A DNA stretch of 64,000 nt from JBHELB01 sp041859045 (GTDB taxonomy: Bacteria; Hydrogenedentota; Hydrogenedentia; Hydrogenedentales; SLHB01): the NCBI GenBank assembly GCA_041859045.1, contig JBHELB010000068.1, positions 1-64,000 of the forward strand. The letters run 5' to 3'. Made by a program: the position numbers and the translations under genes. Under the pieces are notes generated by a model that had not been told where the DNA came from, searched no databases, and saw only the letters and a program-made list of their open reading frames with translations. This document shows, piece after piece, positions 35,477-42,011 of the stretch. The stretch's first letter is position 1. Each line of letters opens with the position of its first letter.

Positions 35477-36261
35477 CCACTACTCACGCCTATCCCGTCC
35501 GCGTGCGCCGCAGCGCACGGCGCAGTTTCTGGACCGCGCTGAACAAGGCGGCGGGATTCGCGTTTCTGCTGGGATTGATTGCCGCGGCGGTGATTGGCGC
35601 GCGGCATTACGCGATGGAATCCCCGGCGTTTCGCGTGCAGGCCGTGCGCATCGAAGGCGCGGAGTGGCTCAACGAAGCCTATATCCTCGAACAGTCGCTT
35701 GTGACCCAGGAAGACAACCTCCTTCTTCTCGACGCATCCAGCGTGGAAGCCAACGTATGCCGGATTCCCTATGTGCGCACCTGCGCCGTTTCTCGCATTT
35801 TCCCGGACACGCTGGTGATTCGCATTACCGAGCGCAAGCCCGGCGCCACGCTGCTGGCGCACAACCGCGCTTTTGAGATCGACGAAGACGGCGTCGTGCT
35901 GCGCGAACTTAGTATCCGCGAATCGCATCCCGGCCCGCTCATTTCGTGCGTGCCCAATCTTGCCGTGGTCGAGCCGGGGCAGCGCATCGAAGAACCCGCG
36001 CTGCGGGCGGCGCTGGAGGTATGGAAGACCTTCACCGCCAGCGAGGCGGCCAAGGGCCTCACGGTATCCGAGATCGCGGCGGTATCGGCCAGCGACCTTC
36101 GCATGTATTGCGACGAACTATCGTATGAAATCCGGTGGAGAGCCGAGGAAATAGACAAGCAAGTGAAGCGTCTCGCGCTGACGTGGGAAACCAAGGGGCG
36201 TCCTGCGTTGAGTAACGAGTACGTCGATCTGCGCTTCGGACGCGACGTAGCGTGTAAGTGA
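35473..36261 (+). CDS. ftsQ: Cell-division protein FtsQ/DivIB
   Basis: 262 residues. A short basic cytoplasmic tail is followed by one membrane segment (AGFAFLLGLIAAAVIGA, about residues 26-42) and a POTRA domain (FRVQAVRIEGAEWLNEAYI). The beta domain contains RIFPDTLVIRITERKPGA, the most conserved FtsQ stretch. It links FtsB/FtsL to the divisome. It overlaps murC by four bases (ATGA). Confidence 0.85.
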   Translation: MTTTHAYPVRVRRSARRSFWTALNKAAGFAFLLGLIAAAVIGARHYAMESPAFRVQAVRIEGAEWLNEAYILEQSLVTQEDNLLLLDASSVEANVCRIPYVRTCAVSRIFPDTLVIRITERKPGATLLAHNRAFEIDEDGVVLRELSIRESHPGPLISCVPNLAVVEPGQRIEEPALRAALEVWKTFTASEAAKGLTVSEIAAVSASDLRMYCDELSYEIRWRAEEIDKQVKRLALTWETKGRPALSNEYVDLRFGRDVACK

Positions 36262-36350
36262 GTTCCTCTTCTTCAGCGAGGAGGAATGTGATTTAGGGCT
36301 TGAGAACGGAGGGGGTGCGGACCGACCGCATCAGGCTGGAGGAAGGTTTC

Positions 36351-37736
36351 ATGAGCGAGCAAGAGAGTCTGTGGGACGGCGAACAGCAGTCAGACGCCTT
36401 GGCGAACACGACGATTGGTCTTGGCGCGCGCGGCGCGACGCGTCCGGGACGCGCCGCCACGATCGGCATTGCGGACGAGTTTAGTTCGTTCGATCAACGC
36501 GCTGTTATTAAGGTGTGCGGCGTGGGCGGAGGCGGTGGCAACGCCGTTAGTCGCATGATCGCCTCCGGTCTCAAGGATGTCGACTTCATCACGATCAATA
36601 CAGACGCCCATATCCTCAAGCTATCCCCCGCGGGTACGCGCCTTCAGATCGGTGCAGAAATGACCGGCGGACTGGGCGCAGGTGCGCGCCCGGAGATCGG
36701 CGAACAGGCTGCACTCGAAGACCGCGGACGCATCGAAGACGTCGTGCGCGGCGCGGATATGGTGTTTGTGACCGCCGGTCTTGGCGGCGGCACGGGCACG
36801 GGCGCTTGCCCCATCGTCGCGGAAGTCGCTCGCTCGCTCGGCGCACTCACCGTCGGCATCGTGACGCTTCCGTTCCACTTCGAAGGCATCGAGCGCATGC
36901 GCAACGCCGTCCGCGGACTCGATGCGCTTGAACCACACGTCGACACGCTCATCGTCGTGCCCAACGAGCGCGTCGCCGCGCTATGCCAAGGCAACATCTC
37001 CTTCCTCAACGCGTTCTCCCAGGCCGACGAAGTGCTGCACAACGGCGTGCGCGCCATCTCCGACCTCATCACCGTGCCGGGGCTCATCAACCTCGACTTC
37101 GCCGACGTTCGCACGATCATGCAGGCCCGCGGTCGCGCGCTGATGGGCATCGGCGTCGCCGAGGGCGAAAACCGCGCCGTACGCGCCGCCGAAGAGGCCA
37201 TCGTGTGCCCGTTGCTTGAGCAGTCGAGCATCGACGGCGCGATGGGCGTGATTGTGAACATCAAAGGCGGCTGCGACATCGGCATGCGCGAGGTGCAGGC
37301 CGCCGTCAGCACCGTGCAAAAGGCCGCTCACCCCAAGGCAAACATTATTTTTGGCGCGGTGGTCGACAACGAACAGCGTCCGGAACTGCAAGTGACCGTG
37401 ATTGCCGCCGGGTTCCCGCAGGAGATCAAGCGAAACTACCTCGAACCGTTCGAGAACCAAGCTACACCGTCGCGCGAACGCGTCGCGCCCACGGTGGTCG
37501 AAGTGTCGAGCGCGCCGCCTACGCCGTCCGCGCCGCAGGCTGTCGCCCAGCACGAAGCGCCACGACCGGCCGCCGCGCCCGTTGCCGCCGCGCCAGCAGC
37601 GCCGCGCACGCCGGAACCGCAACTCCTCTTCCCCGAAGACGCGCCGAAATCCGCTCAACCCGACGCGGCACAGCAAGAGGTCGAAGAGGATCTCGGGATC
37701 CCCGCATTCATGCGCCGTCGCCGCAGGATTGTGTAA
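36351..37736 (+). CDS. ftsZ: Cell-division GTPase FtsZ
   Basis: 461 residues. The tubulin signature is GLGGGTGTGACP; GVGGGGGNAV begins the GTPase domain and NLDFADVRTIM is the T7 synergy loop. The C-terminus DLGIPAFMRRRRRIV is the conserved peptide that binds FtsA/ZipA, after a Pro/Ala-rich linker of about 90 residues. The GTPase domain is preceded by about 53 residues, some 40 more than in E. coli. ATG 36351 has GGAGGAAGG. ftsA, normally between ftsQ and ftsZ, is absent here. Confidence 0.96.
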   Translation: MSEQESLWDGEQQSDALANTTIGLGARGATRPGRAATIGIADEFSSFDQRAVIKVCGVGGGGGNAVSRMIASGLKDVDFITINTDAHILKLSPAGTRLQIGAEMTGGLGAGARPEIGEQAALEDRGRIEDVVRGADMVFVTAGLGGGTGTGACPIVAEVARSLGALTVGIVTLPFHFEGIERMRNAVRGLDALEPHVDTLIVVPNERVAALCQGNISFLNAFSQADEVLHNGVRAISDLITVPGLINLDFADVRTIMQARGRALMGIGVAEGENRAVRAAEEAIVCPLLEQSSIDGAMGVIVNIKGGCDIGMREVQAAVSTVQKAAHPKANIIFGAVVDNEQRPELQVTVIAAGFPQEIKRNYLEPFENQATPSRERVAPTVVEVSSAPPTPSAPQAVAQHEAPRPAAAPVAAAPAAPRTPEPQLLFPEDAPKSAQPDAAQQEVEEDLGIPAFMRRRRRIV

Positions 37737-37763
37737 CGTAGAGTAAAGAAAACGTATGCGACG

Positions 37764-37800
37764 TTCCGGGGGAAACTTCTTGAAAGAAGTTTCCCCCGAA
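37764..37800. repeat. Palindromic element 1 after ftsZ
   Basis: A 14-bp stem (37767-37780 with 37785-37798) extends by two more pairs around a bulge. The core GGGGGAAACTTCT matches the terminator at 24707. It probably terminates ftsZ transcription. Confidence 0.7.
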
Positions 37801-37865
37801 CCCTTTCAAGAACTCTTGGGCGCGCCGCATGCCTGTGGCGTATATGAAGTTTCTTTGGAAGGGGT

Positions 37866-37903
37866 CTGGGGGAACCTTTCCGTTCACAGAAAGGTTCCCC
37901 CAG
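37866..37903. repeat. Palindromic element 2
   Basis: A perfect 15-bp stem (37866-37880 with 37889-37903) with core GGGGGAACCTTTC. It lies 67 bases after element 1; together they look like the two ends of a composite repeat. Confidence 0.7.
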
Positions 37904-37921
37904 CAACGGGTCCAATCCGCG

Positions 37922-39097
37922 CTATTCCCCTATGCAGTTCGACGTGCAGGTCTCGTGGATGACGACCGTGCGCGCACGCAAGGCGTTCAAAAATGCCCTC
38001 GGATTGACAACTGCGTCGCCTTCCGAATTCACAACGCGCGTCTTGACTAGAAGGTCACAGACTTCGTCGTACGTCAGCGATGGATTGACCTGCAGGCCAA
38101 GCGCAGCGAGTCCAGCCACATATGGAATGAGCCAACTGAACCCGCCATCGCTCCAATAGATGTAGGAGTCTTCGCCGCGGTTAGTTCCTGTTGTGCGGTA
38201 GTCGGCTGGAACAAGCACGCATCTTCCCGACTTTCTGCTGCAATGATAGCGTTTGTTCCGTCGGTGTTGTACGGGATCATTTCGATCTTGGTTGGGGCTA
38301 CATCCACCTAGCGCGAAGCCCTGTTCGGAAACAGAGTTCGAATAGAATACCATGATGCCTGCGGTGGCCGCCTTCTGCGTGGTTTCCCGCCATTTTTCCC
38401 ATTTCGAATCTCCCAAGCGCAGACCGTCAGAGATGGAGACAAGACGAACCTTGTTCTTTTCGGGAAGGGACTCGTTCAGGGCTATCAACGCATCCATCGC
38501 CTCGGTGTAATTGTCAAAGTTTTCGCCATTGTCTGGCACTGCAAAGTAGTAGAGCTTTGCCCCTGGTGCAACGCCACAGGTCTTGCCACACAGGATGGAG
38601 GCGCAAGCCATGCCATGGAAGTGAGTTCGGTCGTCCTCGCCAATCTGTCGATACACGATATTCTCGCGAATTTCCGAGTGTGTTGCTAGAATAGGTTTGT
38701 CGAAGATCGCTACCGACACTCCCTTTCCCGTGATGCCTTCGGCATGCAGTGCACGCACGCCTAGCCCGGGATCACGGCATTTCTCAAGCCACCCCGACGG
38801 CTCAAAGCCAACTGGGAGTTTTGAGGTGTTAGGCCATTTCGTGTAGGTGTCGTACGTAAAACGGGAGAGACAATCTAGCGAGACGCCCGTCATATCTTTC
38901 TCAGACATGTCTTTCGCACAAAATCCGACGATGCTGTCCACACTGCCGGGTTCGCTCTTCGGTAGAGACTCGTCGGTCACCTTGTCAGGAAGAGTGTTGG
39001 GATTCACCCCATACTGGACAAACACCTCACGCTCATTTGAATAGATTTCCCCTGCCCCGAGAACGGCAATAAGTATAGACGCCATAAGCCTTTCCAT
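37922..39097 (-). CDS. Subtilisin-like (S8) peptidase with a captured QueD tail
   Basis: About 391 residues. A short signal-like N-terminus (MASILIAVLGAG) is followed by a subtilase core: GKGVSVAIFDKPI (catalytic Asp), HFHGMACASILCG (catalytic His) and GFSWLIPYVAGLAALG (catalytic Ser in GGFSW). The stretch between ALGGCSP and LVPADYR is basic and odd and may hide two compensating frameshifts. The last 16 residues, TVVIHETCTSNCIGE with stop, copy the QueD C-terminus. Base composition is AT-richer than the neighbours. ATG 39097 is preceded by GAGGAG at long spacing. Confidence 0.7.
   Translation of the reverse strand: MERLMASILIAVLGAGEIYSNEREVFVQYGVNPNTLPDKVTDESLPKSEPGSVDSIVGFCAKDMSEKDMTGVSLDCLSRFTYDTYTKWPNTSKLPVGFEPSGWLEKCRDPGLGVRALHAEGITGKGVSVAIFDKPILATHSEIRENIVYRQIGEDDRTHFHGMACASILCGKTCGVAPGAKLYYFAVPDNGENFDNYTEAMDALIALNESLPEKNKVRLVSISDGLRLGDSKWEKWRETTQKAATAGIMVFYSNSVSEQGFALGGCSPNQDRNDPVQHRRNKRYHCSRKSGRCVLVPADYRTTGTNRGEDSYIYWSDGGFSWLIPYVAGLAALGLQVNPSLTYDEVCDLLVKTRVVNSEGDAVVNPRAFLNALRARTVVIHETCTSNCIGE
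37923..37973 (-). repeat. Direct repeat, copy 1 (queD 3' end duplicated)
   Basis: 37932-37973 matches 39461-39502 at 40 of 42 positions, and an eight-base TATTCCCC block precedes both. In this copy it encodes the C-terminus of the subtilase. Confidence 0.85.
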
Positions 39098-39444
39098 TTC
39101 TTGGGGTACTCCTCTCGTATATTGGTTTACATAGCCTCTACGGAGCGTTGTCTTCCGGCTGCCAGTTCCACCGGAAATTCCCACGAAAGCGACCGTGTCT
39201 GCCCGTTTCTCCTTCAGTAGAGACGCCGCCGAATGGTTATTTTCCGAAAAGGAAGGCCGTTCGGCATCGTGCGGCGTGCCGGGTCGTCGTCGTGCGGCGA
39301 GCAGAAGCGAGACCATGCTGGTGGTTTCAGACACCGGCTTCCGGAAGGCTTTGGCAGATGCAGCGGCTCAAAATAGGGCGTCATCGCGGACCTCCTTCTT
39401 CGGACCGGCCCCTAGGATAGCACAGGGTGCGGCGCGTCTCCGCG
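39098..39444 (-). other. Gap between queD and the subtilase, 347 bases
   Basis: No confident gene. A strong ribosome site (AAGGAGG) precedes an ATG at 39384 that opens a 56-codon frame to 39214 (MTPYFEPLHLP...). Its composition is not convincing. The segment may be the remnant of a gene interrupted by the subtilase insertion. Confidence 0.4.
39214..39384 (-). CDS. Possible 56-residue peptide downstream of queD
   Basis: ATG 39384 is preceded by AAGGAGG at ideal spacing and begins MTPYFEPLHLP. The rest is Arg/Pro-rich with no recognisable motif. It may be a truncated gene start rather than a functional peptide. Confidence 0.25.
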   Translation of the reverse strand: MTPYFEPLHLPKPSGSRCLKPPAWSRFCSPHDDDPARRTMPNGLPFRKITIRRRLY

Positions 39445-40143
39445 TTATTCCCCGCAGTAGATGCAGCTCGACGTGCAGGTCTCGTGGATGACGATCGTGC
39501 GCAGGCCGGGTGTGCGCGGCGCGAGGCGTTCCCAGATCCACCCGGCGAGGTTTTCAGACGTGGCGTTTTCGAGTCCCGGCAGTTCATTGAGGCAGGAGTG
39601 ATCCAACGCCTCGTAGAGTTCGCGCAACGCGGAAAGGACCGTGTCGGGCTCTTCAGCGCCGACCTCGATGCGGTAACTGTGGCCGTGCATGCGGTGGCAC
39701 TTGTGGTGCATCGGCGTGCGCGGCAGGTGGTGCGCCGCTTCAAACCCAAACGCGATCCGTCCGGGCAAGCCGCACGCGCGATTGGGGAAAAGGAAGATCG
39801 GCTTAAACGCCAAATCGCCGCGCAGCGTTAACGTCACGCGGCTCAGCCCAGGCACGCGCGGGCCCAAGTTCTCGAGAACCCATGCCTGAACCCCCGGCAG
39901 GTCCACCGCACCGATTCCGTCGATGGCATTCAGCGTGTTGTGGTCGAGTTGTTGATGCAGCGGGCCGAAGGCGCGCTTGATGTCGCCGAAATCGACAATC
40001 CAGCCCATCGTGTCGTCGACCGCGCCCTCCACCTCAACGTCCAGCCGGTAGCTATGTCCATGCAAGCGGGCGCGCGCGCCACCCGCGGGTTTGTTCTGGT
40101 GCGCCGCCTCGAAGTAGAACTGTTTGATAAGTTTTCCGCGCAT
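39445..40143 (-). CDS. queD: Double-domain 6-carboxytetrahydropterin synthase QueD
   Basis: 232 residues with two fused QueD/PTPS domains; the usual QueD has about 120. Domain 1 has zinc ligands H15, H28 and H30 and LDHNTLN, but lacks the catalytic Cys before the second His motif (RARLHGH). Domain 2 has H138, H153 and H155, Cys149 in HHKCHRMHGH, LDHSCLN and the C-terminal IHETCTSSCIYCGE, so it is the likely active half. QueD makes carboxytetrahydropterin for queuosine and other deazapurines. The start overlaps the queE stop (TGATG). Confidence 0.92.
   Translation of the reverse strand: MRGKLIKQFYFEAAHQNKPAGGARARLHGHSYRLDVEVEGAVDDTMGWIVDFGDIKRAFGPLHQQLDHNTLNAIDGIGAVDLPGVQAWVLENLGPRVPGLSRVTLTLRGDLAFKPIFLFPNRACGLPGRIAFGFEAAHHLPRTPMHHKCHRMHGHSYRIEVGAEEPDTVLSALRELYEALDHSCLNELPGLENATSENLAGWIWERLAPRTPGLRTIVIHETCTSSCIYCGE
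39446..39502 (-). repeat. Direct repeat, copy 2 (queD 3' end)
   Basis: This copy encodes the native QueD C-terminus (VIHETCTSSCIYCGE). It is six bases longer between TATTCCCC and the 42-base core than copy 1. Confidence 0.85.
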
Positions 40144-40835
40144 CACACGCCTCTCTGCGCTGGGTCCCAGATTATTTTGTGCAACTGCAACTGGAAACGC
40201 ACCGGGAGTCCGTCCGCCAAAATCCACGCCGCCAATTCCCGAGGCTCCACACGGCCCATGACCGGCGCGAAAAGCACGCTATGACAGCGCGTGGCGAGCG
40301 TATGCTCGAGTAACGTCGCCTTGGCCCAATCATAGTCGGCCCGATCCGCGATCACGAATTTCACTTCGTCCTGCGGGCGCAGCCTTCCAACATTTCCCCA
40401 ATCGTTTTGCGCCGATTCGCCGCTTCCTGGACACTTGATGTCCATGATTCGCACCACCCCTTCGGGCAGCACGTCAATGGGCAACGCGCCGCTCGTCTCG
40501 CACAGCACCGTGTACCCCGCGTCGAGCAACGCCTGCGCAAGCGCCGGTGTGCCTCGCTGCGACAGCGGCTCGCCACCGGTGATTTCGACCAATCCGCAGC
40601 GGTACTCGGCGCAACGGCGGAGGATTTCGGCGATGCTCAGCGCGGAGCCCTCGCTAAACGCATACGTGGTGTCGCACCAGTCGCAGCGCAGAGGGCATCC
40701 CGCGAGCCTTACAAACACGCACGGCAGCCCCGCCCAGGTCGATTCGCCCTGGATACTGTGAAAAATCTCGTTCACCGACACCGTGACGGCGGAAAGCGCC
40801 GGGCGGTCCGGCTGCGACGGCAAAGAATCGTTCAC
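40143..40835 (-). CDS. queE: 7-carboxy-7-deazaguanine synthase QueE
   Basis: 230 residues. IQGESTWAGLPCVFVRLAGCP leads into the radical SAM cluster motif CPLRCDWCDT (CxxxCxxC), then EITGGEPL. It contracts the QueD product to the deazaguanine ring. GTG start with GGAGG upstream. queE and queD are co-transcribed; queC and queF are not in the window. Confidence 0.95.
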   Translation of the reverse strand: MNDSLPSQPDRPALSAVTVSVNEIFHSIQGESTWAGLPCVFVRLAGCPLRCDWCDTTYAFSEGSALSIAEILRRCAEYRCGLVEITGGEPLSQRGTPALAQALLDAGYTVLCETSGALPIDVLPEGVVRIMDIKCPGSGESAQNDWGNVGRLRPQDEVKFVIADRADYDWAKATLLEHTLATRCHSVLFAPVMGRVEPRELAAWILADGLPVRFQLQLHKIIWDPAQRGV

Positions 40836-40949
40836 AACAGGCCTCCAAAGAAGAGACTATTATACCTAATTCCGGTGCGGCGCAGGGAATTGCCACGTGC
40901 AAAGCGCGTCCCGTCTCCGTTACGATGGCTTCGGTCACCAACAAGGGGT

Positions 40950-42011
40950 ATGCGCAGACGTATGGGAACCCGGACCTCACGAAGCGCAAAGGAATACGAA
41001 GCGTTACACGCAAGCTACCTGGCGTTGCGCCGCGAGGTGGACCATCTCAGCGCGCTCCGCGAGATTTGGTTGGCGATCAGCGGCTCGCTCGATCTCGGGG
41101 AAACGCTGACCGCTATTGCCCGTGTCGTGCAGGCCGAACTCGATGTGCGGCGCCTGACGATCTTTGAGCTCAGCCAAGACGGCGGCACGGCGCAGCCGGT
41201 TATTGCAAAGTACGGCGAGGATCTTATCGGCCGCGAGCGGTTGCTGGAAGAGGTCGTGCCCTTACGCGGCACGCCACTGGGCAAGGCGGTGACCTCGCGC
41301 TTGGTGATACTGCACACGGACGCGATCGCGTCCGCCGCGTATGTCCCGCTCATGGCGCACGGCGAGACCCTTGGCGTGTTGCGTCTTGAAGAGCGACGCG
41401 ACGGCCGCCCGTTTACGGAAGATCACGCCGCGTTGTTTCGGCTGCTAAGCCCGCACATCGGCACCGCAATTCGTAATGCCAGGCTGTACGCCATGGCCGT
41501 GACCGATGGCCTCACCGGGCTTTACGTGCGCCGCTACTTTGACTTGCGCATGGCCGAAGAACTGCAACAGGCACAGCGCTATGGCCGTTTGTTTGCGCTG
41601 CTGATGTTCGATATCGATCATTTTAAGCGTCTGAATGACACGTATGGCCACCAGACCGGCGATGCCGTGCTCAAGCAGTTCGCGGCGTTGCTTCGCGCCA
41701 ACACGCGCAAGGCCGACATTTGCTGCCGCTACGGCGGGGAGGAAATGGCGGTCATCTTGCCCGAAACGCGGCTTGAAGAGGCGGTAGGGTTGGGGCGTAA
41801 GCTGAACGAGCGCGTGGGAACTCACCCGTTTCGCGGCGCGCAGGAAGAGGAGCTTCACGTCACCGTGAGTGTGGGCGTGGCGGCATACGGTCGGGAGATA
41901 ACGGGCGCGGCGGAGATGATTCGCGCGGCGGACGAAGCGCTTTACCGCGCCAAACACGAAGGGCGCGACTGCGTACGGTGGCACGACGCAGCGCGCGGGG
42001 GAGTAACATGA
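40950..42011 (+). CDS. GAF-GGDEF diguanylate cyclase
   Basis: 353 residues. A short N-terminal helix is followed by a GAF-like domain (about 35-180: LDLGETLTAIARVVQ, AAYVPLMAHGETLGVLRLE). The GGDEF domain has DIDHFKRLND (221-230) and the active site GGEEM (262-266). RKAD at 253-256 lies five residues before it and is the inhibitory I-site. It is probably an active, feedback-controlled cyclic di-GMP synthase. Two close ATGs (40950, 40962) could serve as start. Its TGA overlaps the next ATG. Confidence 0.88.
   Translation: MRRRMGTRTSRSAKEYEALHASYLALRREVDHLSALREIWLAISGSLDLGETLTAIARVVQAELDVRRLTIFELSQDGGTAQPVIAKYGEDLIGRERLLEEVVPLRGTPLGKAVTSRLVILHTDAIASAAYVPLMAHGETLGVLRLEERRDGRPFTEDHAALFRLLSPHIGTAIRNARLYAMAVTDGLTGLYVRRYFDLRMAEELQQAQRYGRLFALLMFDIDHFKRLNDTYGHQTGDAVLKQFAALLRANTRKADICCRYGGEEMAVILPETRLEEAVGLGRKLNERVGTHPFRGAQEEELHVTVSVGVAAYGREITGAAEMIRAADEALYRAKHEGRDCVRWHDAARGGVT

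Noticed and set aside
37756..37962. Small gene between ftsZ and the subtilase (GGNFLKEVSP...)
   Set aside because: The frame simply reads through the two palindromic elements.
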